A stretch of 64,000 nt of DNA. Origin: Streptomyces sp. NBC_01445 (GTDB lineage Bacteria; Actinomycetota; Actinomycetes; Streptomycetales; Streptomycetaceae). The notes beneath the pieces were generated by a model. That model was given only the letters and a program-made list of their open reading frames with translations, was not told the DNA's origin and made no database searches. Shown here one piece after another: positions 1 to 8,301 of this stretch; within the stretch, counting starts at the first letter, position 1; each line of letters starts with the position of its first letter. A program made the translations under genes and the position numbers. The DNA is taken from the NCBI RefSeq assembly GCF_035918235.1, contig NZ_CP109486.1, positions 558,001-622,000 on the forward strand, in the 5' to 3' direction.

Positions 1-272
1 CGCGCGGGCTCGCCACCCTCGACCGGACGGGCGCGCCCGCCAGCTCGCACCATCCGCTGCCCAGGACCGCGCAGGTCACCGCCGTCGTGCCGGGCGGGTC
101 CCGGGCGCGGCTGCGGGCTCTGGTCGACGGGCCGCTGGTCGAGGTGTTCGTCGACGAGCGGGCCATGCTGACGGAGAAGGTCTACCCCGCGCCCGAGGGC
201 AGGCTCGGCGTCGCGGTCGTGCGCGGTGCGGCCGAGGTCCGGGTGACGGCCTGGGAGCTGACCGGTCGCTGA
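1..272 (+). CDS. GH32 glycoside hydrolase (fructan-active), 3' end only
   Basis: Only the C-terminal end of this protein is in the window; the reading frame is open from the left edge to a TGA at 270-272. The visible part matches the C-terminal beta-sandwich of GH32 enzymes. The stretch LRALVDGPLVEVFVDERAML parallels LRALVDRTTVEVFFDDGRYV near the C-terminus of the complete GH32 gene at 2973. GH32 enzymes cleave beta-fructosyl bonds in levan, inulin or sucrose. The catalytic half lies outside the window, so the substrate cannot be judged. It faces a convergent LacI-type regulator and belongs to the same fructan-use neighbourhood. Confidence 0.8.
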   Translation, partial: RGLATLDRTGAPASSHHPLPRTAQVTAVVPGGSRARLRALVDGPLVEVFVDERAMLTEKVYPAPEGRLGVAVVRGAAEVRVTAWELTGR

Positions 273-505
273 GCCCGCGGGCGGGCGGCGAGAGCGCTAC
301 GGGGCGACGGCCCGGTCGCCCTTCCGACACCTGGGCGAGGCCCTTCCCACCCCCGGCTCGTCGCCCCACCCCGTCGTGGTCGCCGCGGGTCCCGCCATGG
401 CGCTCGGCACGTGCATCGGCGGCCTGCGCACCAGCAGGACGACGGGTCACGGCATCACGGAGCTGTCCGGCGCCCTGTGCGCTTGCGCCGCCGCCGGTTC
501 GCGGT

Positions 506-1540
506 TCAGCTCGGGCTGCCCACCGACTCCCGTTCCACCACCGGGCAGTCGAGCAGCAGGCCCGCCGACCGGTCGACGTCGTGCCCCGCGTCCGCCGCGT
601 CGAGCAGAGCACGGACCGCCTCCGCGCCCATCTCGTAGTGCGGCAGCGCGACCGTGGTGAGTGCCGGGACCAGATGGGCCGCCATCTGGTCCTGGTCGTC
701 GTAGCCGACGAGGGACAGCTCGCCGGGGACGTCGATCCCGAGCCGGGCCGCCGCCAGCATCGCGCCCGCCGCGACGCGGTCGTTGGCGCAGACGATGCCC
801 GTCGGGCGGGTCTCACCGGGCCGGTCGAGGATCCGCAGGGCCGCCGCGTAGCCCTCGTCGATCTGCCAGCCCGCGCGCACCGTCCATCCCTCGCGCGCCG
901 TGAGTCCGGCGGCGCGCAGGCCGTCGGTGAATCCGCGGGCACGATCGGACGCCGCGATGTTGCCGGCCTCGCCCGCGAGCAACGCGATGTCGCGGTGGCC
1001 CGCCGCGATCAGCACGTCCACGGCCGAACGGCCGCCGCCCCGCTCGTCCGCCACCACGTACGCGTATGAATTCAGCTGCTGCGGGAGGCAGTTGGCGAGC
1101 ACCGTGCGGGCCGGATCCAGGCCGTCCGGGACCTGGGTACGGCGCATCGACATCGCCGCGTAGACCACGCCGTCGACCCGGCGGGCCCGCAGTTCGGCGA
1201 TGGCCTCCGTTTCGGCGGCCGGATCGTTTCGTGACTCCAGGAGCAGGACCTGGTGCCCGCGTTCGCGGGCCGCGTCCATCGCGCCGAGCACCATCCGCCC
1301 GGCGAACGGGCTCGTCGCGATCTCGTCGCTGAGCAACCCGATGACCGCGCTCCGCTTGCGCCGAAGGGAACGGGCCACCTCGTCGGGCCGGTAGCCGAGT
1401 TCGTCGGCCGCCTTCTTGATCCGTTCCTGCGTCCCGGCGGAGAGGTTGCCCGCCGCGCGGCCGCTGAAGACGAAGGAGACGGCGGCCCGTGACACCCCGG
1501 CGAGTTCGGCTACGTCGCGGGCGGTGGGGCGGCGGTTCAC
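506..1540 (-). CDS. LacI-family transcriptional regulator
   Basis: A 344-residue LacI/GalR-type repressor. The N-terminus carries the helix-turn-helix and hinge (TARDVAELAGVSRAAVSFVF, then NLSAGTQERIKKAADELGYR). A periplasmic-binding-protein-like sugar sensor follows, with the family signatures GIVCANDRVAAGAML and LSLVGYDDQDQMAAHL. Length is normal for the family. It is divergent from a second LacI gene at 1653, with which it shares the C-terminal signature almost word for word, so the two are probably paralogues. It ends facing the partial GH32 gene. By context it probably senses fructose or a fructo-oligosaccharide and represses the GH32 genes; the ligand is inferred. Confidence 0.92.
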   Translation of the reverse strand: MNRRPTARDVAELAGVSRAAVSFVFSGRAAGNLSAGTQERIKKAADELGYRPDEVARSLRRKRSAVIGLLSDEIATSPFAGRMVLGAMDAARERGHQVLLLESRNDPAAETEAIAELRARRVDGVVYAAMSMRRTQVPDGLDPARTVLANCLPQQLNSYAYVVADERGGGRSAVDVLIAAGHRDIALLAGEAGNIAASDRARGFTDGLRAAGLTAREGWTVRAGWQIDEGYAAALRILDRPGETRPTGIVCANDRVAAGAMLAAARLGIDVPGELSLVGYDDQDQMAAHLVPALTTVALPHYEMGAEAVRALLDAADAGHDVDRSAGLLLDCPVVERESVGSPS

Positions 1541-1652
1541 GGTGTCGTCCTCGATTCATGGGGCCCTGGGTCGCGCCCGTTCCTGTACGCGGCCCGTGCA
1601 TGCGTCCAGTATCTCCGTACGAGGTCACGAGTGCCGTCGGTAGGGTGCTCTC

Positions 1653-2816
1653 ATGGTGGGCAGAGGCGGTTCGGGCGGCAAAGCGGTCGGTGCGCGGGGG
1701 CAGGACGCCGCCGGTGCCGGTGGCACTTCGGGCGCCGGCGCCCGGGGTGATGCGGGGGCAGCCGAGCCGGGTGCCGTCGCGCGGCCCACCTCCCGTGACG
1801 TGGCACGGCTCGCGGGCGTCTCGCACACCGCCGTGTCGTTCGTGTTCAACGGCCGCGCCGACGGCAATCTCTCCGCCGAGACCCAGCGCCGGATCCGCGA
1901 GGCCGCGACGGAGCTCGACTACCGGCCGAACGCCGTGGCACGCGGTCTGCGCAGTCGGCGTACCGCCGTGATCGGCCTGGTCACCGACCACATCGCGTCG
2001 TCGCCGTTCGCGGGCGCGCTGCTGCGCGGCGCGATGGAGACGGCCTGGGAGCATGAGCATCTGCTGTTGACCGTCGACTCCTCGGGCGACGCGGCAAAGG
2101 AGGACGCCGCCGTCGCCGAGCTGCTCGACCGGCGGGTCGACGGCATCGTGTACGCGGCGATGTCGCTGCGCCGCGCGGACCGGCTGCCGAAGGGGCTCGA
2201 CCGCACGCCGTTCGTGCTGGCCAACTGCCTTCCCCCGGAGGGGAGTCCGCACGCCGCCGTGGTGCCCGCCGAACGGGCCGGCGGGCGGGCCGCGGCACGG
2301 CTGCTGCTCGACGCGGGGCACCGGCGGCTCGCTCTCGTCGGCGGGCTCGACGACATCGCGACCGCCGAGCGGCTGCGCGGCTTCCGTGACGCGCTGCGCG
2401 GGGCCGGGCTGCGCGCTGCGGCCGAGGACGTGGTGCGCACGGGCGGCGAGATCTCGGCGGGGTACGAGGGGGGCCTGGGCGTCCTCGACCGGCCGCGCCC
2501 GGACCGTCCGACAGGCATCGTCTGCTACAACGACCGCGTCGCGGCGGGGGTGCTGCATGCCGCCGCCCGGCTCGGGATCGACGTACCGGGCGAGGTGTCG
2601 CTGGTGGGGTACGACGACCAGGAGCACATGGCGGCGTTCCTGAATCCGCCGTTGACCAGCGTCGCGCTCCCTCATCGCGCGATGGGCGAGGAGGCGGTGC
2701 GACTGCTGCTCGACGCCATCGGCGCGCGGCGCGCGCCCGAGGCGCGGGTGCTGAAGCTGGAGTGCCCGGTGGTCGTGCGGGAGTCGGTGGGAAACGGGCC
2801 GGGCGCGCGACGGTAA
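1653..2816 (+). CDS. LacI-family transcriptional regulator
   Basis: A 387-residue LacI-type repressor with a Gly/Ala-rich N-terminal extension of about 45 residues before the helix-turn-helix (TSRDVARLAGVSHTAVSFVF). The effector domain shows GIVCYNDRVAAGVL and VSLVGYDDQEHMAAFL. The ATG at 1653 is used because the frame is open from there, but a start closer to the DNA-binding domain is possible given the odd extension. The gene is divergent from the LacI gene at 506-1540 and lies 156 bp upstream of the GH32 gene at 2973 in the same direction. An inverted repeat in that gap suggests local control. Confidence 0.9.
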   Translation: MVGRGGSGGKAVGARGQDAAGAGGTSGAGARGDAGAAEPGAVARPTSRDVARLAGVSHTAVSFVFNGRADGNLSAETQRRIREAATELDYRPNAVARGLRSRRTAVIGLVTDHIASSPFAGALLRGAMETAWEHEHLLLTVDSSGDAAKEDAAVAELLDRRVDGIVYAAMSLRRADRLPKGLDRTPFVLANCLPPEGSPHAAVVPAERAGGRAAARLLLDAGHRRLALVGGLDDIATAERLRGFRDALRGAGLRAAAEDVVRTGGEISAGYEGGLGVLDRPRPDRPTGIVCYNDRVAAGVLHAAARLGIDVPGEVSLVGYDDQEHMAAFLNPPLTSVALPHRAMGEEAVRLLLDAIGARRAPEARVLKLECPVVVRESVGNGPGARR

Positions 2817-2829
2817 CCGGGCGCCCAGA

Positions 2830-2852
2830 GAACCGGTTGCCGGGAACGGTTC
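2830..2852. promoter_or_regulatory. Candidate LacI-type operator upstream of the GH32 gene
   Basis: An inverted repeat (GAACC, 13-bp spacer, GGTTC) lies between the LacI gene and the GH32 gene, about 120 bp before the GH32 start. Its placement next to two LacI regulators makes it a candidate operator. This rests on symmetry and position only. Confidence 0.35.
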
Positions 2853-2972
2853 GTTTCGGGCAGCGACCTAAATCGTGTCAGGAAAGTGAACCCGGCCCCT
2901 TTCCACCTTTAACGAGTTAGGTCTACAGTCCTGGTCGCCCCCCGTCAGTGAAGCTGGGAGAACCGAGGACCG

Positions 2973-4580
2973 ATGACGCCCCCTGAGCCGCGCCTGAACC
3001 GCAGGACCCTTTTCCGTACGGCCACCGCCCTCGGCGCCGCCGCGGCGCTGCTGCCCGTCGCCGCGCCCGCGCAGGCCGCCGCCCCAGCGGCGCACAGGGT
3101 GAAGGCGAAGCCGAAGGCGAAGTCCACGTCGACGGCCACCGGCTACCGCAACACGTACCACTTCACGGTCCCCGACCAGTGGAAGAACGACCCGCAGCGG
3201 CCGATCTGGATCGAGGGCGAGTACCACTACTACTACCTCTACAACCCGGACTACCTCACGGGCGGGACGGAGGCCGGTACCACCTGGCGCCTGGCCACCA
3301 GCACCGATCTGGTGTCCTTCCGTGACCGGGGTGTCGCCGTGCCCAAGGACACGACTGCGAACGGGGACGTGTGGTCGGGGTGCGCGGTGGTCGACCCCGG
3401 CAACACGGCCGGGTTCGGCGCGGGCGCCGTCATCGTCGTCGTCACGATGGAGCCTGACAGCACCGCCAACTCCCAGGCGCAGTACCTGTACTACTCCACA
3501 GACGGCGGCCACACCTTCACCAACCACGGCACCGACCCGGTCCTGGCCAACCCGGGCGTCAAGGACTTCCGCGACCCGAAGGTGATCCGCGACGAGGAGC
3601 GGGGCCGCTGGGTGATGGCCCTCGCCGAGAAGACCAAGGTCGGCATCTACCACTCCGACGACCTCAAGTCCTGGACATACGCGAGCGGCTTCACCCACGA
3701 GGGCCTCGGCACGCTGGAGTGCCCGGACCTGTTCCACATCACCGGCACCGGAGGCACGGCCACCTGGGTGCTCGGTGTGAGCGCCAACGGCAAGGCGTCC
3801 GGCCTGCCCAACACATACGCGTACTGGACCGGTTCCTTCGACGGCACCACCTTCACTCCGGACGCCGCCGCCCCCCAGTGGCTCGACCACGGCTTCGACT
3901 TCTACGGCGCCGTCACCTTCGACAAGCACCGCGCCGACGGCTCCGTCGACCCGGCCATGCGGTACGCGATCGGCTGGATGAACAACTGGGACTACCCCAA
4001 CACCACGCCCACCATCGACTCCGACGGCTTCAACGGCACCGACTCGATCGTCCGCGAGGTGACCCTGCGCAAGGACCCCTCCGGCACGCTGTATCTCGCC
4101 ACCAGCCCGGTCACCGCGCTCGACGACCACGTCTCCAAGACCGTGGACCTCGGCGATCTCACGGTCGACGGGGAGCTCGCGCTGTCGTACACCGGCATCT
4201 CGTACGAGCTGACCTGCGAGATCACCTGGGACGGCGCGCTCACCGGAGCGGGCGTCCAGCTGCGCAAGTCGGTCGACGGAGGGCGGCACATCGACGCGGG
4301 CGTCTATGACGACTTCGCCTTCGTCAACCGTCGTGGCGTGCCGAATCCGGACTCCTCCGGGAACTACCAGGAGAGCCATACGCCCTTCGACACGGCCACG
4401 CGGTCGGTGCGGCTGCGCGCGCTCGTGGACCGGACGACCGTCGAAGTGTTCTTCGACGACGGGCGGTACGTGCACTCGATGGAGGCGTTCCCCTACCTGG
4501 TCGACATCGGGGTCTCGCTGTTCACCACCGGGGGCGCCGCGGTGTTCCGCGACACCATGATCCGGGAGTTCACCGTCTGA
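2973..4580 (+). CDS. Secreted GH32 levanase/fructosidase
   Basis: A 535-residue exported glycoside hydrolase of family 32. The N-terminus is a Tat-type signal (NRRTLF at 9-14, then a long Ala/Leu stretch ending near AQA at 33-35). The three acidic GH32 motifs are visible: WKNDP at 70-74 (family WMNDPNG, nucleophile Asp73), FRDPK at 199-203 and ECPD at 249-252 (acid/base Glu249). The C-terminal beta-sandwich domain ends around TVEVFFDDGRYV. It should release fructose or oligosaccharides from levan or inulin outside the cell. The gene stands alone after a LacI regulator and is followed by a strong terminator. WKNDPQ instead of WMNDPN is a small departure from the usual motif. Confidence 0.92.
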   Translation: MTPPEPRLNRRTLFRTATALGAAAALLPVAAPAQAAAPAAHRVKAKPKAKSTSTATGYRNTYHFTVPDQWKNDPQRPIWIEGEYHYYYLYNPDYLTGGTEAGTTWRLATSTDLVSFRDRGVAVPKDTTANGDVWSGCAVVDPGNTAGFGAGAVIVVVTMEPDSTANSQAQYLYYSTDGGHTFTNHGTDPVLANPGVKDFRDPKVIRDEERGRWVMALAEKTKVGIYHSDDLKSWTYASGFTHEGLGTLECPDLFHITGTGGTATWVLGVSANGKASGLPNTYAYWTGSFDGTTFTPDAAAPQWLDHGFDFYGAVTFDKHRADGSVDPAMRYAIGWMNNWDYPNTTPTIDSDGFNGTDSIVREVTLRKDPSGTLYLATSPVTALDDHVSKTVDLGDLTVDGELALSYTGISYELTCEITWDGALTGAGVQLRKSVDGGRHIDAGVYDDFAFVNRRGVPNPDSSGNYQESHTPFDTATRSVRLRALVDRTTVEVFFDDGRYVHSMEAFPYLVDIGVSLFTTGGAAVFRDTMIREFTV

Positions 4581-4605
4581 GGCACGTCACACAGGGGTGA
4601 ACCAC

Positions 4606-4652
4606 TTTCCTGCTGCCCGTCACTCGGTGTCCGAGTGACGGGCAGCAGGAAA
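4606..4652. terminator. Perfect inverted-repeat terminator after the GH32 gene
   Basis: A perfect 22-bp inverted repeat (4606-4627 and 4631-4652) with a 3-base loop begins with TTT and ends with AAA. It lies 26 bp past the GH32 stop and faces the leftward pseudogene ending at 4708, so it could serve both strands. Confidence 0.85.
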
Positions 4653-4707
4653 GCCGCGGAACGCGAGCGCCGCGCGAACCGGCCATCGCTCCCCGACCGC
4701 GCGCCGG

Positions 4708-4980
4708 CTACGGCGTGGGTCTGATGGCGCAGTTCTGCGTATCGGCCTTGATCTCTCCGGCCGGGCCGCTGTCCAGCACCTTCGTTCCGGTAGTCGTCGA
4801 GTCGAGCACCACATGGTTGCATGCGACGTTGCTGACCATGTGGTTGTTGGAGACGAAGTTGCCGTCCCCTGCCGCGACACGGACCAGGGCGGGCGGGCGT
4901 GGCCCCCGGCGGGCCGGATCGAGGCGGCGGGCACCTCGTAGGTGACGAGGTTGGTTGAGACCATGTTGTTGTCACCGCGG
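4708..4980 (-). pseudogene. Remnant of a right-handed beta-helix-type secreted protein
   Basis: Two overlapping frames on the minus strand encode pieces of one protein. GDNNMVSTNLVTYEV lies near 4930-4975. After a frame change around 4880-4910 the second frame gives NFVSNNHMVSNVACNHVVLD and ends in NCAIRPTP with a TAG at 4708-4710. The Asn-rich, short-period pattern resembles the last coils of actinobacterial parallel beta-helix proteins; the family call is tentative. The 5' part is missing: at about 4980 the sequence switches to an unrelated phosphotransferase fragment in the same direction. Confidence 0.55.
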
Positions 4981-5277
4981 AGGTGGAGTCCAGTGCTTGG
5001 GGAAGCGCTCGGACGGTTCGCCGAACCGCACCGGGGTCGGCACCGGCAGCGGCAGGCGCGGAGCCAGCACGGGTAGCCACCGCCGCTCCTTGAACTGGAG
5101 CTCCGGAGTGGGGTCCATGCGCTGCATGCGCACGGCCAACTCATCCCCGAGGCACCACATCTGGTTGCCCCAACCGCCCGCCACCTCGCGGATGGCCAGC
5201 CCTGCAAGGTCTGGATGTTGCTCCTGCAGCAGGTCACGGACCAGGTCTGCGGTGATCTCGATCTCGGAGTTGGTCAT
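4981..5277 (-). pseudogene. Truncated aminoglycoside phosphotransferase-type gene
   Basis: The minus-strand frame starting at an ATG at 5275-5277 reads as the N-terminal lobe of an APH/choline-kinase-fold phosphotransferase: IREVAGGWGNQMWCLGDELA, then RMDPTPELQFKERRWLPVLA. It breaks off at residue about 99 (KHWT), where the beta-helix fragment begins. The catalytic HGD and metal-binding DxD motifs are therefore lost and the product cannot be active. The junction near 4980 marks a deletion or recombination that fused two decayed genes. Confidence 0.7.
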
Positions 5278-5413
5278 GCGAAGCCACAGTATCGGGGCAG
5301 GCGGGGCAGCTCTCACTCTCCGGAAGATCTCGCCACTCAACCTTCCTGGCGAGAGATCAGTCACTGGCCACACGTTCGCAAGCTGTCGTGCTCCCCTCGC
5401 AAACTGTCGTGCT

Positions 5414-5464
5414 GTGACTGAGTGCGGTACTTGGCCGGTCTGGCCAAGTACCGCACTCAGTCAC
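5414..5464. terminator. Long perfect hairpin after the SUKH gene
   Basis: A perfect 23-bp inverted repeat (5414-5436 and 5442-5464) with a 5-base loop. It lies 47 bp past the stop of the leftward gene at 5511 and is probably its terminator. Its arm resembles sequences at 6221-6236 and 6269-6291 (see findings). Confidence 0.8.
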
Positions 5465-5510
5465 GTGTGCCAGCGGCGAGCCAGGTCGTCGAGAGCGGGC
5501 GAGGGCGTCA

Positions 5511-6071
5511 CTACCCGGCCGTTCCAAGGATCTGGTCGGCCGTCGCGAAGCGGTGCACCGTCGGCTTCAGCACTTCGTAGAGGTAGCCGAAGTACTCCGT
5601 TTCCGCCGTACCGGTCAGCACCGCCAGCAGAAACGCGAGGCACCCCATGTCGTGGTGTTCCCACAGGGGGCCGCGCCCCTCGTTGTAGAGCACGGTCCAC
5701 TCTTCGGGGCGCTGACCGGGCCGCGCCAACCAGTACAGGAACGCCCCCGTGCCCTCCTCGAATGCCCACGGCAGGACCCTGGCCCCCGCCTCCTGCAGGC
5801 CGGCGGGCTTGTCCTCGAACTCCCAGAGGTCGGCCAGGACCTCGTCCCGTTCCGTCATCTGCGCGTGCAGGTCGCAGTCGTCGTAGGCGGAGTCGGGGAC
5901 GAGCAGCCAGATCGTCTCGTCGAAGATGCCGTCGCCGTATATCTCGACGAGCTGCTTGTAGTCGGCAGGCAGAGCCGCACCGAGGGCGCGCTCGGCTTGC
6001 GCCCAGTCGACCGCGGGTGGCGGATTGACGGGCGGAGGGCAGAGGCGGACGAGCGCATCGACGGCGATCAT
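5511..6071 (-). CDS. SMI1/KNR4 (SUKH) family protein
   Basis: A 186-residue protein with the SUKH-1 pattern: an acidic, Trp-rich alpha/beta fold with ALPADYKQLVEIYGDGIFDE near residues 37-56, then LWEFEDKPAGLQ, VLPWAFEEGTGAFLYWLARP and WTVLYNEGR. SUKH proteins often act as immunity proteins that bind polymorphic or contact-dependent toxins, or as housekeeping binding modules. The start was taken at MIAVDALVRL (ATG at 6069-6071), because the longer frame adds a low-complexity Arg/Pro stretch. No partner toxin is adjacent. A second SUKH gene lies at 40843. Confidence 0.85.
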   Translation of the reverse strand: MIAVDALVRLCPPPVNPPPAVDWAQAERALGAALPADYKQLVEIYGDGIFDETIWLLVPDSAYDDCDLHAQMTERDEVLADLWEFEDKPAGLQEAGARVLPWAFEEGTGAFLYWLARPGQRPEEWTVLYNEGRGPLWEHHDMGCLAFLLAVLTGTAETEYFGYLYEVLKPTVHRFATADQILGTAG

Positions 6072-6281
6072 GGAACGGACGCTACCGGGACGCGGACGCG
6101 CCCAGTACCCGTGGGTGGCGGAAGGCCAGGCGAAGATCCGCAGCGGAACCCGGCCCCGGTACCCGCTCGCCGGGGCGAAGACCTCGGCACGCCGAGGGCT
6201 GCGTCTGTCGGGTGGTCGATGAGTGCGCACTTGGCCGGTGAGGCCACCTACAGCGCCGAGTCCCGGCTGTGACTGAGCGCT

Positions 6282-6677
6282 TCACTTGGCCAGTTGGTTC
6301 GCGGAAACCAGCCACCGCCAGCGCCGACGCTCCGTGACAAGAGTGCCGGCGGCCAGCAGGGTCACGGGGATCGCCGCCCAGGCGGGCCAGGCCAGCCACG
6401 AGGAGATCACAGCTGCGGCGAGTTGGAGCAGCACCAGCAGGATCGTGGCCCAGCCCGGTACCGCGATGATCACGTTGGCCTTGTCCCTCCGGGTGGAGAA
6501 AAGCGTCGGAAGGCCGATCAGGGCCACTACGGACACGGCGGCAAGCATCCATGAGTGGCCGGCCAAGGCCCAGGGGGTGGCCACCCACGCGACGAGCTCC
6601 GTCGCGAAGCGCAGGGCGGACGCGGCTCGGTCGTCCGGTCGTCCCGAGGTCGTTTCTCCACCAGCAACGTCGGTCAC
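6282..6677 (-). CDS. Small membrane protein of unknown function
   Basis: A 131-residue protein not recognised as a named family. After a polar N-terminus of about 22 residues it shows four hydrophobic stretches: around ELVAWVATPWALAGH, MLAAVSVVALIGLPTLF, VIIAVPGWATILLVLLQLAA and WLAWPAWAAIPVTLLAAG. It ends in an Arg/Trp-rich cytosolic-type tail. The pattern fits a four-helix inner-membrane protein resembling the YrdB/DUF2568 type, but this is a guess. The stop codon lies inside one copy of the repeated ACTTGGCC hairpin motif. Confidence 0.65.
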   Translation of the reverse strand: MTDVAGGETTSGRPDDRAASALRFATELVAWVATPWALAGHSWMLAAVSVVALIGLPTLFSTRRDKANVIIAVPGWATILLVLLQLAAAVISSWLAWPAWAAIPVTLLAAGTLVTERRRWRWLVSANQLAK

Positions 6678-6785
6678 CTGCGGACGATCTCACGGCGCGC
6701 GGCCGACTGCCAGGGGGTGGGGGCGCCACCGTCGCACCATGGCTTCCCGTATGCCCCGCAGCCGGGGACGCACGGGACGCTGAGT

Positions 6786-6816
6786 GCTTCAGTTGGCGAA
6801 ACTCGCCAGCTGAAGC
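6786..6816. terminator. Hairpin of the ACTTGGCC-type repeat family
   Basis: Arms at 6786-6799 and 6803-6816 pair over 14 bp with one mismatch around a 3-base loop. A related weaker hairpin follows at 6870-6891. The stretch 6817-7063 holds no convincing gene; both hairpins may end transcription from either side. Confidence 0.55.
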
Positions 6817-7063
6817 TGTCCTGTCTCAAATAAGTCTGGGTAGGCCAACGCCCTGACCTGCAGTGCCCGAACTTGGCTGAGACAGCCAGTTGCATGTCGT
6901 CTCAAGTGAGTCCAGATAGTCAACCTGCGGCATATGCCAGAGGTGCCGCTTCGCGGCTCGCTTCGATGACGATCAACGTTAGAGCCAGGTCGTCCAGGAG
7001 ACGGAAACCCCGGGACGACGCGGCGGCCGCCCCAGGCTGACACCGCATGGATGTGGAGCTGCC

Positions 7064-8107
7064 TCAATAGGTGACCGTGATCCGACGCGCCGGGCCGTCC
7101 ACCCGGATCCGTCCACCGACGGGAATGACGAGTTGGGGGTCGGTGTGGCCCAGGTCGACGTCGAACACCACCATCGCGTCGGGGGCATACTGCTGGAAGG
7201 CCCGGAGGACGGCCTCCTTCTGTTGCCGGCGGAAGTGCGCCTTCTCCTGTGGGCCGAGCTGGTTCTCGAACGACCAGCTCCTGGCCCTACCCATCAGTAG
7301 CGCGGGGAACTGCTGGAGGAGACCGCGTTCGCCCATGTTCCGAAGGATCCTGTAGACCTCTTCGGCGCGCGGCATCTCCTCGGACGTCTCAAGGAAGAGC
7401 ACGTTCCCGGCGTAGGCCCCGACCGGCAGTACGGCACGGTCGGCCATCAGCAGCCAGGAGATGATCTCCAGGTTGCCGCCCCAGCTGATCCCTTCAACTA
7501 CCCGGTCGCCGTTGTGCCAGGACCACCCGCCAGCGGGTTCCATCTCGGGCTCGGACTCGAAGGTGCGCGGGTCTTGCCAGGGACGGCCGACGTCCCCGTA
7601 CGTGCTTGCCGCAGTGAGCTCGTACTCGCCAGAGGTGAACAACGCCGCCCTGAGAGAATCCGCCGTCATCGGGTGCATCGCACCTGGACGCCCGAACTCG
7701 ACCATCACTGTGCCGCCGTGGTACCCGACGATGCCCAGGTTCCGCAGGAACAACAACAGGTTGGTGTTGTCGCTGTAGCCGAAGAAGGGCTTGGGGTTGG
7801 TGCGAAGTAGCGTGCGGTCGAGGTGGGGCAGGACGGCCATCTGATCGTCACCGCCGATGCTGGCGATCACTGCCTTGATGTCAGGGTCCGCGAAGGCCGC
7901 GTGGATGTCCGCAGCCCGCTCCTCGGGCGTCGAGCCCATCTTCCGGGTAGTCGGATACTCCACGGGCTTCAACCTGAAGTCGTCCTGAAGCCTGGACAAC
8001 CCCAACTCGTAGGGCAGGGGTAGGGCACCGGGCAGACCGGACGAGGGGGACAGCACCGCGACCAGGTCTCCGGGGCGGGGCTTACTGGGGTAGAGAGGGT
8101 CCGTCAT
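7064..8107 (-). CDS. S66 peptidase (LD-carboxypeptidase / MccF-like)
   Basis: A 347-residue cytosolic serine peptidase of family S66. The catalytic triad is visible: Ser112 in GYSDNTN, Glu214 in GGNLEIISW and His321 in DLGHTDPQ. The N-terminal domain starts KPRPGDLVAVLSPSSGLPG and carries the typical SIGGDDQM loop. S66 enzymes either trim murein tetrapeptides (LdcA) or, in the MccF branch, cleave the amide of microcin C-like aminoacyl nucleotides for self-immunity. The long substrate-loop region and single-gene context favour MccF-like, but the two cannot be separated by eye. It is divergent from an antibiotic-type kinase at 8302. Confidence 0.88.
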   Translation of the reverse strand: MTDPLYPSKPRPGDLVAVLSPSSGLPGALPLPYELGLSRLQDDFRLKPVEYPTTRKMGSTPEERAADIHAAFADPDIKAVIASIGGDDQMAVLPHLDRTLLRTNPKPFFGYSDNTNLLLFLRNLGIVGYHGGTVMVEFGRPGAMHPMTADSLRAALFTSGEYELTAASTYGDVGRPWQDPRTFESEPEMEPAGGWSWHNGDRVVEGISWGGNLEIISWLLMADRAVLPVGAYAGNVLFLETSEEMPRAEEVYRILRNMGERGLLQQFPALLMGRARSWSFENQLGPQEKAHFRRQQKEAVLRAFQQYAPDAMVVFDVDLGHTDPQLVIPVGGRIRVDGPARRITVTY

Positions 8108-8301
8108 CCGGTGATCATAGGAGTCCGTGGACCTGTGGACGCATCGGTTATTCCCGTCTCAGCGAGGTACTCCAGCAACTCCAAACGGCGTCATCCGCGG
8201 TCGGGGGGCCCATTGCTCATCTCGACGCTCTGCTATTTCCGTCGAAGCGCTGCTGGGCGTCCTGATACGTTCTGTGACCTGCGGCGACGAACGGGGATTC
8301 G

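Noticed and set aside
813..2675. 620-residue minus-strand open frame
   Set aside because: It overlaps both LacI genes in other frames and consists of Arg/Gly-rich shadow sequence.
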